Notes: generated from the letters alone by a model not told the origin. 22,333 nucleotides of DNA from CAZEGC01 sp964511635 (GCA_964511635.1 CAZEGC010000012.1:1-22333), one strand, 5' to 3'; shown: positions 13,267 through 21,934, numbered from the stretch's first letter. Translations and numbers: made by a program.

Positions 13267-15045
13267 TTAATCCCGTTTTAACATGACGGTGAAAGCTTCA
13301 GATGGAATGTCAACTTTTCCAAATCGCTTCATGCGCTTTTTACCTTTGGCTTGCTTTGCTAGCACTTTCTTTTTTCGGCTAACATCGCCGCCGTAAAGAC
13401 CAGTTGTGACGTCTTTACGAAAAGCGCTTAGATCGGCACGAGCGATAAACTTGCCGCCAATTGCCGCCTGCAGTGCAACCTGAAAGTTCTGACGCGGTAT
13501 AACTTCCTTTAGTTTGTCGACTGTTTCGCGACCTACCCGCTGGGCTTCACTGCGGTGCATCACAATTGATAGCGCGTCCACCATTTCACCAGCTACATAA
13601 AAATCAACCCGAACCAAATCTTCATTCTTGTAACCAGATAATTCGTAGTTAAAGCTACCAAATCCGCTAGTGATACTTTTTAGCTGGTCATAGAAGTCAG
13701 TTAATAGGTTAGCGAGTGGCGCCTCGAAACTAATCAGTGTTCGCTGATCAATATAACTAAGGTTAGTCTGCATCCCACGCTTACTAACAATCAGCTGGAT
13801 AACCGCTCCAACATAATCCTTCGGCACCACAACCTCACCCTTGATCCATGGTTCACGAATTTCGCTAATTTTTGTAGCTTCAGGTAGGCCCGAAGCAGAC
13901 TTTACATCCAGCTGTTCGCCCGTATTCAATATAACTTCGTAGTCGGTCGATGGATTAGTGACAACTAGTTCTAGATCGTACTCACGTTCTAGACGCTCAC
14001 GTACAATATCCATATGCAGCAGCCCCAAAAAGCCAATACGAATCCCAAAGCCCAGTACCGGTGAATTTTCTGGCTCAAACTGCAGAGCTGAATCACTTAG
14101 CGATAGTTTTTCTATGGCATCCTTTAAGTCTTGATAGTCTTCGTTTGAAACTGGAAAAAAGCCAGCGTAAACGAACGGCTTTACATCCTTGTAGCCTGGT
14201 AGCATGCCGTTTGCCTGAGAGCGCTTAGTGGTTACGGTATCGCCAACTTTGGCGTCTCTTGTGGTTTTTAGGTTTGTCACGATGTAACCAATTTCACCCG
14301 TTTGCAGCTCGTCGCTTGCCTGCATGGTCGGATTGAGCGACCCAACTTCAAGCGCTAAACCCTTAGCATCAGTGGCTAGCATTTGAATCGTATCACCCTT
14401 TTTGACTGATCCATCGACTATCCGGATATAAAGAATCACGCCTCGGTAGTCATCGTAATAACTATCGAAAATAAGTGCCCTAGTTGGCTGATCGCTTTTT
14501 CCGCTAGGTGGCTTAACTCTATCAGTCACAGCATCGAGAACCTTATCGACACCTTCACCTGTTTTAGCACTGATTTTTAAAATATCTGACTTATCGCAGC
14601 CTAGTAGGTTTATAATCTCTTCACTGACCTGCTCTACGTCAGCAGCCGGTAAGTCAATTTTGTTTAGCACCGGAATAATTTCTAGATCTGCTGCCATTGC
14701 CAAGTAAACGTTAGCTAGTGTTTGAGCCTGGATACCTTGACTGGCATCTACCACTAGTACTGCACCCTCACAGGCCTGCAGTGATCGGCTGACCTCGTAG
14801 CTAAAATCAACGTGTCCTGGTGTATCAATGAGATTAAGGCTTCGACCCTTGTAATTCATCCTGACCGGGGCTAGCTTAATCGTTATGCCCTTTTCACGCT
14901 CAAGCTCCATACTATCGAGCAGCTGAGACTTCATGTCCCGACTTTGGACCGTCGAAGTTAGCTCCATCATTCTATCAGCCAACGTCGACTTGCCGTGATC
15001 AATGTGCGCGATAATGCAGAAATTTCGAATATTTTCTTGACTCAT
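13267..15045 (-). CDS. lepA: Translation elongation factor 4 (LepA)
   Basis: This 592-residue GTPase is of the LepA/EF4 family, a ribosome-binding factor linked to translation initiation and back-translocation. G motifs: AHIDHGKST (13-21), DTPGH with switch II, and NKID. Domains II, III and V follow, and the LepA-specific C-terminal domain ends in a basic stretch (SRKKKVLAKQAKGKKRMKRF) and VDIPSEAFTVMLK. Length and ends are typical. The start ATG has no Shine-Dalgarno site; an extended -10 box ends 10 nt upstream, so the leader would be only a few bases. It lies between murJ and gmk on the same strand with 42 and 102 nt gaps. Confidence 0.97.
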   Translation of the reverse strand: MSQENIRNFCIIAHIDHGKSTLADRMMELTSTVQSRDMKSQLLDSMELEREKGITIKLAPVRMNYKGRSLNLIDTPGHVDFSYEVSRSLQACEGAVLVVDASQGIQAQTLANVYLAMAADLEIIPVLNKIDLPAADVEQVSEEIINLLGCDKSDILKISAKTGEGVDKVLDAVTDRVKPPSGKSDQPTRALIFDSYYDDYRGVILYIRIVDGSVKKGDTIQMLATDAKGLALEVGSLNPTMQASDELQTGEIGYIVTNLKTTRDAKVGDTVTTKRSQANGMLPGYKDVKPFVYAGFFPVSNEDYQDLKDAIEKLSLSDSALQFEPENSPVLGFGIRIGFLGLLHMDIVRERLEREYDLELVVTNPSTDYEVILNTGEQLDVKSASGLPEATKISEIREPWIKGEVVVPKDYVGAVIQLIVSKRGMQTNLSYIDQRTLISFEAPLANLLTDFYDQLKSITSGFGSFNYELSGYKNEDLVRVDFYVAGEMVDALSIVMHRSEAQRVGRETVDKLKEVIPRQNFQVALQAAIGGKFIARADLSAFRKDVTTGLYGGDVSRKKKVLAKQAKGKKRMKRFGKVDIPSEAFTVMLKRD

Positions 15046-15055
15046 ATAGGGGTTT

Positions 15056-15064
15056 ATTATACCA
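15056..15064 (-). promoter_or_regulatory. Extended -10 box of lepA
   Basis: Minus strand TGG-TATAAT (TATAAT at 15056-15061), 10 nt before the ATG at 15045, with a 3-of-6 -35 box TCGAAG 17 nt upstream. A very short leader (about 3 nt) is predicted. Confidence 0.55.
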
Positions 15065-15087
15065 GTTACTGGGTTGAACTTCGAGAG

Positions 15088-16719
15088 CTACTTCTTATTC
15101 AGTGTGCCAAAAAGAATTGAATTCAATTTTGAAAGCACTGGATCAACTTCGCGTATACTTAGCCAGCGACTAAACAGTAGGTAGGCTGAGAAGCTAAGGG
15201 CAACAATTACTGCGAATTGAGGGAAGGTAGTAAAGAAGCTCTGATCGCCACCAGGAAGCTGCATTGATCGGACGCTGAGGTATGTAACGACCGACATAAA
15301 GCCCGTCGCGCTTGCCATCCTGGCAATGGCATGCACAAAGACCTTGTCGAACAAGGCGCCTTTGATGCGCCGATTCATAATAAAGAACAAAATGAATACT
15401 TCGACGGCAGCTACAATTGACTGCGCCCACGCTAGCCCATACGCGCCATACCCTAATGTCACCGTAAACCAAATCGCAAGGAAAATATTTAAACTGATAG
15501 CGAAAATGGAAATGTATAATGGTGTCTTGGTGTCTTGTTGGGCATAAAAACTACGAGAAGCGATATGGAAAATCGACCTAAAGAAAATGGCCACCACCAG
15601 TGCCCCAAGTATCCCGGCCATCAATGGATCTCCACCGTTTAAAATAAAGTTTACTAAGTACCCTCGGGTGAAAAATGCAATTGTCGCTACAGGCAGAGCC
15701 AGCCAGATAATAACTCGAATTACAGATTGCAGCTCTTTTTTGAAAAGGTCAGGCCGACCCTGGCTAAGTCGTTCAGTCATCGATGGGAACGCCGCCGTAC
15801 TGATGGCGACACCAATCAGATTAATTGGCACCATGTGAAGCGTGGTCGCCTGCTGATAGGCGCGTACCGTGCCGGCTGCCATGCGAGAGGCAAGGTTAGT
15901 TTCGACTATACTATTAATGTAATCCACACCCTGATCAAGCGAGCGTGCAGGTAGAAGTGTCAGAACTTTCCGAAAGCCTTTATTCTTCCAGTAAATTTTA
16001 AATCTATAATCAAATCCAAGCCCCAATAGTCCAATACTACTAACCACCAGTTGCATCATGGAGCCCAGTACCACACCTAGGGCAACGCCCATAATGCCGC
16101 CATCAAAAACTTGCCAACCAAACAAATTAATACCATTGGTCAGGAAGACTATACCAATAATAATCCCGATATTATAAATGGTCGGAGCTAGGGCAAAAAA
16201 CGTGAACCGTCCGACAGCCTGCTGAATACTAGCGATCACGGTTGCAATTGCAAATAGAAATGGATTGACCGCAATCACTCGCATCATACTAACTGCAAGT
16301 GCTCGGCTAGCTTCATCCAGTCCCGGACCTACCACGTAGCGGACTAACGGTTCTGCAAAAATAATAATCAAAATACTAGCAATTAACGTAACTAGTGCCA
16401 TTAAGTTAATCATGCTGGTGCTAAGTTGCCAGGCAGATTTTTTATTACCAGTTGCCAGTCTTTGATTAAAAACTGGAATAAATGTAACACTCAATGCGCC
16501 TGATACCAGTATGAAAAACATAAAATCAGGAATCGTAAATGCCACGGTATAAGCATCGATTCCTGTGGGATAGGTTTCATAATATCTTGCATTTAGCAGC
16601 CGGTCACGAAAAAGCCCTAATGCGCTAGCTAGTAGCGTAGATCCAGCTAGCATCGATGCTGCTAGCTGGATTGGAAGTTTCTTATTCGCTCTTGCGACGA
16701 CGCTTGTGACTCGGCCCAT
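15088..16719 (-). CDS. murJ: Lipid II flippase MurJ (MviN family)
   Basis: This 543-residue polytopic membrane protein of the MurJ/MviN family flips lipid II across the cytoplasmic membrane for peptidoglycan synthesis. Family features: the N-terminal segment GSTLLASALGLFRDRLLNARYY, then AYTVAFTIPDFMFFILVSGALSVTFIPVFNQRL, with about 14 hydrophobic segments overall, consistent with the usual 14 helices. A cytoplasmic basic tail ends in TLNKK. There is no Shine-Dalgarno site before the ATG; a TATAGT -10 box at 16734-16739 (minus strand) ends 14 nt upstream, giving a leader of about 7 nt. It follows ftsH after 32 nt. It shows that this organism makes its own cell wall. Confidence 0.95.
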   Translation of the reverse strand: MGRVTSVVARANKKLPIQLAASMLAGSTLLASALGLFRDRLLNARYYETYPTGIDAYTVAFTIPDFMFFILVSGALSVTFIPVFNQRLATGNKKSAWQLSTSMINLMALVTLIASILIIIFAEPLVRYVVGPGLDEASRALAVSMMRVIAVNPFLFAIATVIASIQQAVGRFTFFALAPTIYNIGIIIGIVFLTNGINLFGWQVFDGGIMGVALGVVLGSMMQLVVSSIGLLGLGFDYRFKIYWKNKGFRKVLTLLPARSLDQGVDYINSIVETNLASRMAAGTVRAYQQATTLHMVPINLIGVAISTAAFPSMTERLSQGRPDLFKKELQSVIRVIIWLALPVATIAFFTRGYLVNFILNGGDPLMAGILGALVVAIFFRSIFHIASRSFYAQQDTKTPLYISIFAISLNIFLAIWFTVTLGYGAYGLAWAQSIVAAVEVFILFFIMNRRIKGALFDKVFVHAIARMASATGFMSVVTYLSVRSMQLPGGDQSFFTTFPQFAVIVALSFSAYLLFSRWLSIREVDPVLSKLNSILFGTLNKK

Positions 16720-16751
16720 GTCTGCTTAATCCGACTATATTGCTATTTAAT

Positions 16752-18614
16752 TTAATGAAGTTTAGCCGTTTTAGGTAAAACTGTATCCTTTAATATTTCA
16801 GCCACCGCTTCTTCTTCGAGCGTTTCTTCTTTTAATAGCGCTTGGGCTAACGTATCAAGACTATCTCGGTTTTCCTTTAGGACGGCCTCTGCTCGGCTGC
16901 TAGCTTCCTTGATCAGGGTTTCAACCTCCTGATCAATTTCCTTGGCGGTTTCGTTACTATATGGTCGTTCGTGCGTAATCTTATCAAAAACCATACCGCC
17001 GCCATCATCATGGAAGACCTGGTCGCGCAGACGCGTTCCCATACCTTGTTCGATGATCATATCCCTGGCAATCTCGGTTGCCTTTCGAAGGTCGCTACCT
17101 GCACCTGTCGTTATACCATCATCACCATAAATGAGCTTTTCAGCTACACGTCCACCCATAGCTCGCGCTAAAATATCTTTAAATTCATAGACGTTAGTAT
17201 AGCTCTTATCCTCTGGTGGCAAAAACCAGGTAACACCACCCGTGCCGCCACGCGGAATAATCGTCACCTTGTGAACTGGATCACTATCAGGTAGTACGTG
17301 CCCCACTACGGCATGGCCAGCTTCGTGGTAAGCCGTGAGTTCCTTTTCCTTTTCGTTCATAACTTTGGTCTTGCGCTCAGGACCAATTGCTACTTTTTCA
17401 AATGCCTCGGTTAAATCGGCATTGATGATTTTCTTGCGATTCTGGCGAGCGGCAATAATCGCAGCTTCGTTGGCAATATTAGCAAGATCTGCTCCGCTAC
17501 TGCCGGCTGTTTTTGCAGCTAGAGTGGATATATTAACACTTTCATCAATCGGTTTATCTTTGAAATGCACTTTGAGTATTTCCTCTCGGTCGCGTCGCTC
17601 AGGTAGCATAATATTAGTACGACGATCAAATCGCCCTGGACGAAGTAGGGCAGGGTCGAGTACATCGGCCCGGTTAGTTGCCGCTAAAACAATCACATTT
17701 GTACCAGTTTCAAACCCATCCATTTCAACTAGTATTTGATTTAATGTCTGTTCGCGCTCGTCATGACCGCCACCCATGCCAGAGCCTCGTTTTCGACCAA
17801 CGGCATCAATTTCGTCAATGAAAATAATGGCTGGTGCGTTTTTCTTGGCTTTACTGAATAAGTCCCGCACACGTGATGCTCCGACACCGACAAACATTTC
17901 GACAAACTCCGAACCAGATATGGAAAAGAACGGCACGTTGGCTTCACCCGCTACCGCACGCGCCAGCAAGGTTTTACCTGTTCCAGGATTACCAACTAGC
18001 AATACACCTTTTGGAATTTTTGCACCTAAGTTTTCGTATTTTTTCGGATGCTTCAAAAAGTCGACCACTTCTTCCAAGTCCTGCTTGGCTGAATCATTCC
18101 CAGCAATGTCAGCAAAAGTCACCTTCTTTTTATCAAGTCCATACAGCTTGGCTTTGCTTTTACCAAAGCCCATAGCCTGGTTATTCTGCCCCTGCGCTTG
18201 ACGCATCATAAACATAAAGAACCCAACGATAATCAGTACTGGTATTAAAATGATCGCTAAATTCCACAAAGTAGCACCAGCTTCAGACGGCGGCACGACA
18301 CTTACTTCAACATCAGCCTCCTGGCTGAGCCCTTGCTCGTAGATACTACTACCAGCTTCTTTAACAGATCGCTGGGTTGGCTCTTCTTCACCCGTCGGTG
18401 TAACAGTGACGTCATTGCCTTGGATTTCTATTCTATTTATTTCACCGTCATTTGCCTGAGTTATAACCTGTGAAATAGGCACCTCATCTAATTGCTGCGG
18501 CGGCGAAAATATCGCTACTAATGTTAATACCCCGAAAATCATAACTGCCCAGAACAAGCCTAGACGCACAATATTAGTCGGTTTCTTGCCTGGAGGTAAT
18601 TGTTTTTTTGCCAT
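16752..18614 (-). CDS. ftsH: ATP-dependent zinc metalloprotease FtsH
   Basis: This is a complete 620-residue membrane-bound AAA+ protease that degrades misfolded membrane and regulatory proteins. Layout: a first membrane helix (about 16-38), an extracytoplasmic domain, a second helix (about 115-136), and the AAA+ module with Walker A GNPGTGKT, Walker B IIFIDEIDAVG, and the second region of homology with the arginine finger (ADVLDPALLRPGRFDRR). The M41 peptidase follows, with zinc ligands in HEAGH and the later Asp. The only purine-rich site upstream (AAGGA) is 13 nt from the ATG, farther than usual. It follows tilS after 52 nt, the common bacterial tilS-ftsH neighbourhood (often with hpt between, absent here), and is probably co-transcribed with it. 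Confidence 0.97.
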   Translation of the reverse strand: MAKKQLPPGKKPTNIVRLGLFWAVMIFGVLTLVAIFSPPQQLDEVPISQVITQANDGEINRIEIQGNDVTVTPTGEEEPTQRSVKEAGSSIYEQGLSQEADVEVSVVPPSEAGATLWNLAIILIPVLIIVGFFMFMMRQAQGQNNQAMGFGKSKAKLYGLDKKKVTFADIAGNDSAKQDLEEVVDFLKHPKKYENLGAKIPKGVLLVGNPGTGKTLLARAVAGEANVPFFSISGSEFVEMFVGVGASRVRDLFSKAKKNAPAIIFIDEIDAVGRKRGSGMGGGHDEREQTLNQILVEMDGFETGTNVIVLAATNRADVLDPALLRPGRFDRRTNIMLPERRDREEILKVHFKDKPIDESVNISTLAAKTAGSSGADLANIANEAAIIAARQNRKKIINADLTEAFEKVAIGPERKTKVMNEKEKELTAYHEAGHAVVGHVLPDSDPVHKVTIIPRGGTGGVTWFLPPEDKSYTNVYEFKDILARAMGGRVAEKLIYGDDGITTGAGSDLRKATEIARDMIIEQGMGTRLRDQVFHDDGGGMVFDKITHERPYSNETAKEIDQEVETLIKEASSRAEAVLKENRDSLDTLAQALLKEETLEEEAVAEILKDTVLPKTAKLH

Positions 18615-18666
18615 ATATAATCGTGTGTCCTTTCAGTCTCCCTAAACTCGGAATATACTACTCTTA

Positions 18667-19572
18667 TTATGGTAGCACTACTTGGGGTGATTCGACAATA
18701 AATGTCTTTGTTTTACATTTTAAGATTATGCCTGCTCCAATATCATGCTGAGTGCCTGGCCTGGCAGTTTTAATCGCTAGCAGTGCCTTGTCGCGCTGCA
18801 AGCGAGTCAGGCCGTTTCCGCAGCGTAGTCGTAGTAGCTCTCGAATAATTTCGCTAGCCGAGGAAGCCGGTATAGAAGTAAAAAAATAACGCGAAAGCTC
18901 ACCATCAAAGCCATCAATGATCTTAGCGACCTCTTTGGTGATTTGGCGTTTTTTTGTGACTTGTCGCTGCCTTAGGCTAGATACGTCCGTCAGCAGGCCT
19001 TCGCTAGCTTGCGAAATTTTTGCACGAAGCCTATTGCGAAGGTACTTTAGCTGCAAGTTGGTGCTATCTTCGCACCATTCCAGCCCCCTAGTTAGTGCAT
19101 AATCATAAATTTCCTGTTTCGTGTAGTCTAGCAGTGGCCTGACTAGATCGAGTGTATCGAGCACGGCCAGACCTCGCCAGCCAGTCCCGCGTAATAAATT
19201 AATAGCAACAGTTTCAACTAAATCATTTTTATGATGGGCCGTAACGACGGCAGCGTCATGCTCTCTGGCGACTTCACGCAGAAAAGTGTAGCGCCTTGTA
19301 CGCGCTAACTCTTCACTAGCGCCACTGCCTAACTCCTCACGGCGCGCAGCTATCGACAGCTGGTACGTGTCGGCTAATTTTCCTACAAACAACGCATCTT
19401 CATCAGAGTCACCACGAATTCCGTGATCAAAATGGGCTACTATCATTTTATGAGGGGCTACGCGCGCCAGTAAGTCCAGCATAACCACCGAATCTACCCC
19501 ACCACTAACTGCTAGGATATATTTTTTCTCCGGTGATAATTTGCTAGCAATATCGCTAGGATTAAGCTTCAT
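18667..19572 (-). CDS. tilS: tRNA(Ile)-lysidine synthase TilS
   Basis: TilS attaches lysine to C34 of the CAU-anticodon isoleucine tRNA so that it reads AUA. The PP-loop SGGVDS is at 23-28, with further family motifs HFDHGIRGDSDEDA, TAHHKNDLVET and RPLLDYTKQEIYDYA. At 301 residues it has the N-terminal catalytic domain plus a short C-terminal part, shorter than E. coli TilS. The frame opens at ATG 19581, but that ATG overlaps the -10 box; the ATG at 19572 lies 7 nt after TATAAT and is the better start for a leaderless mRNA. It is upstream of ftsH. Confidence 0.94.
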   Translation of the reverse strand: MKLNPSDIASKLSPEKKYILAVSGGVDSVVMLDLLARVAPHKMIVAHFDHGIRGDSDEDALFVGKLADTYQLSIAARREELGSGASEELARTRRYTFLREVAREHDAAVVTAHHKNDLVETVAINLLRGTGWRGLAVLDTLDLVRPLLDYTKQEIYDYALTRGLEWCEDSTNLQLKYLRNRLRAKISQASEGLLTDVSSLRQRQVTKKRQITKEVAKIIDGFDGELSRYFFTSIPASSASEIIRELLRLRCGNGLTRLQRDKALLAIKTARPGTQHDIGAGIILKCKTKTFIVESPQVVLP

Positions 19573-19579
19573 AATAGTC

Positions 19580-19585
19580 ATTATA
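19580..19585 (-). promoter_or_regulatory. -10 box of tilS
   Basis: Perfect TATAAT on the minus strand, 7 nt before the ATG at 19572. The -35 region falls inside the stem of the terminator hairpin at 19589-19639 and is weak. The T-run of that terminator is part of this -10 region. Confidence 0.55.
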
Positions 19586-19639
19586 AAAGAGTTGCCTAAG
19601 TTTATCCGACTTTTAACCGGATAGACTCAGTAGCAACTC
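19583..19639 (-). terminator. Intrinsic terminator after the 208-residue gene
   Basis: This long hairpin on the minus strand has perfect outer arms GAGTTGC/GCAACTC (19589-19595 with 19633-19639), then CTAAGT/ACTCAG with one mismatch, then TATCCG/CGGATA closing a 9-nt loop (19609-19617). On the minus strand it is followed at once by TTTTAT. It separates the 208-residue gene from tilS. Confidence 0.7.
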
Positions 19640-19681
19640 CTTACTATTTCAAGGATTTATTTCAGAGAGGTGGGCGTCGCC

Positions 19682-19719
19682 GGGGTGGGGTGCAGTCACT
19701 CGCGACCACACCCCACCCC
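19682..19719. repeat. GC-rich hairpin just after the 208-residue gene
   Basis: Perfect 11-bp arms GGGGTGGGGTG/CACCCCACCCC (19682-19692 with 19709-19719), with a possible inner GTC/GAC. It starts three bases after the stop codon of the minus-strand gene. No T-run follows, and the T-run terminator lies about 45 nt further on, so this may stabilise the mRNA end or help termination. Confidence 0.6.
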
Positions 19720-19722
19720 TAG

Positions 19723-20349
19723 CTAGGAGAAGCCAAGCATCGACCACCCGAAGGTGGGTGCCATGGCCAAACCTGCGAAGAGGCCGGTAGACGCCACTCT
19801 GGCTACTGGGTCTGGCTTGCCTCCTTCGCCCTCCATGCTGATAACGATCAGCAGGCGTGCATACAGCCAGATGGCTAAGCCTGCAAAGAGCGCGTAGCCA
19901 ATGGCGAGCAGGACAGTCCTACCGCCGAACTCTAGCGTCTGTGCAGCGGCACCGAAGCCACCGAAGCGCAGCTCGTCGCTGCCCACACTCAGCATGAAAC
20001 TGGCTACAGAGAACAAGAGCATCCCCAGCAACCACGCCAGCACCAGGCCAACGAAGTAAGCCAATAACCCAGCCGCCAGGTTGCGCCAGTCGCCCATCTG
20101 CACCGGCACTAGGCGCGCACGCACCGCAGCTGGATCAGCGCAGTGCGGTCTGCGCGCTTGCCACTCGAACAGCGACTGTAGCGGAACCCCTAGCACCACC
20201 ACGCCAACGAACATACCCAGTACAATACCCGGCAGTACGAACGTTGCTAGCGGCATGACACCGTTCATGGCGAGACCAAGTCCCACTATCGCCGCCATGA
20301 CAGCCACGATGTAGCACACACTTCCGAAGCCTGTCTGGTGACCGACCAT
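19723..20349 (-). CDS. GC-rich polytopic membrane protein, function unknown
   Basis: This 208-residue protein is not recognised. It has about five hydrophobic segments (roughly 10-28, 33-58, 91-120, 142-166 and 185-207) rich in Gly, Ala, Leu and Val. A polar loop between the second and third (QARRPHCADPAAVRARLV) and another before the last (SMEGEGGKPDPVARV) are probably cytoplasmic. The frame is open to an ATG at 20418, but AGGAGG six nucleotides before the ATG at 20349 fixes the start. The coding sequence looks clearly more GC-rich than its neighbours, which suggests recent transfer. It is a self-contained unit: strong promoter, strong Shine-Dalgarno site, GC-rich hairpin and terminator. Confidence 0.68.
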   Translation of the reverse strand: MVGHQTGFGSVCYIVAVMAAIVGLGLAMNGVMPLATFVLPGIVLGMFVGVVVLGVPLQSLFEWQARRPHCADPAAVRARLVPVQMGDWRNLAAGLLAYFVGLVLAWLLGMLLFSVASFMLSVGSDELRFGGFGAAAQTLEFGGRTVLLAIGYALFAGLAIWLYARLLIVISMEGEGGKPDPVARVASTGLFAGLAMAPTFGWSMLGFS

Positions 20350-20407
20350 TTCTGGCCTCCTCTCTGAAAAGGTACGTGGAGCCGTATCTCGACTCACACT
20401 TAATACA

Positions 20408-20437
20408 AATATAACCATAAAATGTACTAAAAGTCAA
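20408..20437 (-). promoter_or_regulatory. Promoter of the 208-residue membrane-protein gene
   Basis: Minus strand: -35 box TTGACT (20432-20437), 18-nt spacer, -10 box TATATT (20408-20413). It lies just after the stop codon of the Y-family polymerase gene (20443) and gives a leader of about 50 nt before the AGGAGG site. Confidence 0.62.
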
Positions 20438-20442
20438 CTATT

Positions 20443-21672
20443 TTATAGGAACCTCGTGCTTCCAAAGGGCACCTTCGTTCGGATCATTCGGGTAGCCAGC
20501 GTGTCAGCAGAGTGCACCGTACGAACACCGTAGCGTTGATTAATAACGTCAATCGCCCTCACTAGCTGACGCTCCCGGACTAGTTGGTCACCAAAAATGC
20601 TTAGTTGCCTGTCATTATCGTCTGCTAGCTCGTAACAACTAACCCCAATTTCACGGATATTATCTGGGGCAGCCTCAAATAACCCTTGCGCCAAAGTGTA
20701 AATCGTCGAATCAGAAAAAAACGGCAATTGACCTGTGTGGCGACGATGCCAATATTTTCTATCATACGTTTTGGCGTAGACTAGTACCCCCCGAGCAACT
20801 TTGCCCTGCGAACGCAAGCGAAAGCCAACTGATTCACATAAATTATGTAGTCGCTGCACAATTTGCTCGCGCGTCAACTGGTGACTTTCGAGTACGTACT
20901 GCCGCCCAACTGTTTTCATGTCAAATGTGCGATCATCAACCTCATGTCCCCGTAGGCGCCTATACCACTCATCCCCACAGATACTTTTAAACACCATTGA
21001 TCGCAACACTTCACTGCTGGCATCTAAAAACTCAAGCGGTGTATAAATTCCGACCGAATTCAGGCGTGCCTGATTACGCCAGGCAATACCCGTTAGGTCA
21101 GTTAGCTGCAAGCTTGCCATTACCTGCCGTAAATTGCGGTGTGTAATCTCGTCCAGTCCATCAGGTTTATGTAGACTAGCAGCCGTCTTCGCCAGGAACC
21201 GATTGGTGCCGATGCCTACATTACAGCGCATTGCACTTCCAACCTCGTCACGTAAACGCTGCTTTATTTCGCGTCCAATATCTACGAGTGGTCGCTGCCT
21301 AATGCTGGCAGTCGACTGATTAAAATCAATAATCCCCTCATCGATACTCTTCATTGCGACATGCGCTGAATAGTCACTCATTATTGCTAGCAATTTTCGG
21401 TATACATACCGATATTTTGGCGGGTCGCTTTCTACCATGACAAGGCCAGGCGCCAGACGGGCGGCCTCTTTGAATTTCATGCCAACTTTGACGCCGCGCG
21501 TCTTTGCCTCGTAGCTAGCAGTCACAATTGACGTGCGCTCCGTTCTGCGATTAACGACTGCAACCGGCCTGCCGCGTAGTAATGGTCGCGCCTGTTGCTC
21601 AATGCTGGCAAAGCACGAATTTAAATCAATATGCATAACTAACGGCCGGGCCGAATTATATTCTTTATGCAC
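20443..21672 (-). CDS. Y-family DNA polymerase (DinB/UmuC type)
   Basis: This translesion DNA polymerase of the DinB/UmuC superfamily has about 409 residues. Seen: the first catalytic motif HIDLNSCFASIEQ (metal-binding Asp), the YEAKTRGVKVGM finger region, the second catalytic motif KSIDEGIIDF (Asp-Glu), CNVGIGTNRFLAKTAA in the palm, a helix-hairpin-helix part (LTGIAWRNQARLNSVGIYTP), and the little-finger domain. HIDLNSCFA rather than HxDMDAFFA puts it nearer the UmuC-like branch. The frame opens at GTG 21687, but GTG 21672 has GAGG nine nucleotides upstream and overlaps the stop of the small upstream gene; ATG 21636 is also possible. No UmuD or LexA site is seen. It is coupled to the 89-residue gene. 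Confidence 0.9.
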   Translation of the reverse strand: MHKEYNSARPLVMHIDLNSCFASIEQQARPLLRGRPVAVVNRRTERTSIVTASYEAKTRGVKVGMKFKEAARLAPGLVMVESDPPKYRYVYRKLLAIMSDYSAHVAMKSIDEGIIDFNQSTASIRQRPLVDIGREIKQRLRDEVGSAMRCNVGIGTNRFLAKTAASLHKPDGLDEITHRNLRQVMASLQLTDLTGIAWRNQARLNSVGIYTPLEFLDASSEVLRSMVFKSICGDEWYRRLRGHEVDDRTFDMKTVGRQYVLESHQLTREQIVQRLHNLCESVGFRLRSQGKVARGVLVYAKTYDRKYWHRRHTGQLPFFSDSTIYTLAQGLFEAAPDNIREIGVSCYELADDNDRQLSIFGDQLVRERQLVRAIDVINQRYGVRTVHSADTLATRMIRTKVPFGSTRFL

Positions 21673-21934
21673 AATGGTCAGCCTCACGCGTTAGTCGCCA
21701 AGTCAAGCGTTCACTATCTAACTCCAATCGATAATCCGCCCCACCATCGGTCACATCAAATATATGCAGTGTTCGCTTGCCAACAGTGGTTGGATGGCGC
21801 AGGCCAATTTCGGTAATTACGACTTCGCGCCCACTAAGGCGACGAAATTTAATTGGTCGACACAGGTGCAAGCTCGTATCAAACACCGCCACCACATCAA
21901 CCCGTTCATCTATCAAAAGTTCGTCATTCATCAC
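21665..21934 (-). CDS. Small protein coupled to the Y-family polymerase (DUF6504-like?)
   Basis: This 89-residue protein directly precedes and overlaps the polymerase gene. It looks like an all-beta domain, with an aspartate-rich start (DELLIDERVDVVAVF), a central PIKFRRLSGREVVITEIG, and HIFDVTDGGADYRLELDSERLTWRLT near the end. This layout recalls DUF6504-type proteins found beside Y-family/ImuB-like polymerases in Actinobacteria, but the match is from memory and uncertain. The frame begins GTG-ATG at 21934 and 21931; GAGGA lies six nucleotides before the GTG and nine before the ATG, so either may be used. A partner or regulator of the polymerase is the natural guess from context. Confidence 0.72.
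   Translation of the reverse strand: MMNDELLIDERVDVVAVFDTSLHLCRPIKFRRLSGREVVITEIGLRHPTTVGKRTLHIFDVTDGGADYRLELDSERLTWRLTREADHCA

Noticed and set aside
20350..20418. 23 extra N-terminal residues of the 208-residue membrane protein
   Set aside because: The ATG at 20418 lies about at the -10 box, while AGGAGG is placed ideally for the ATG at 20349.
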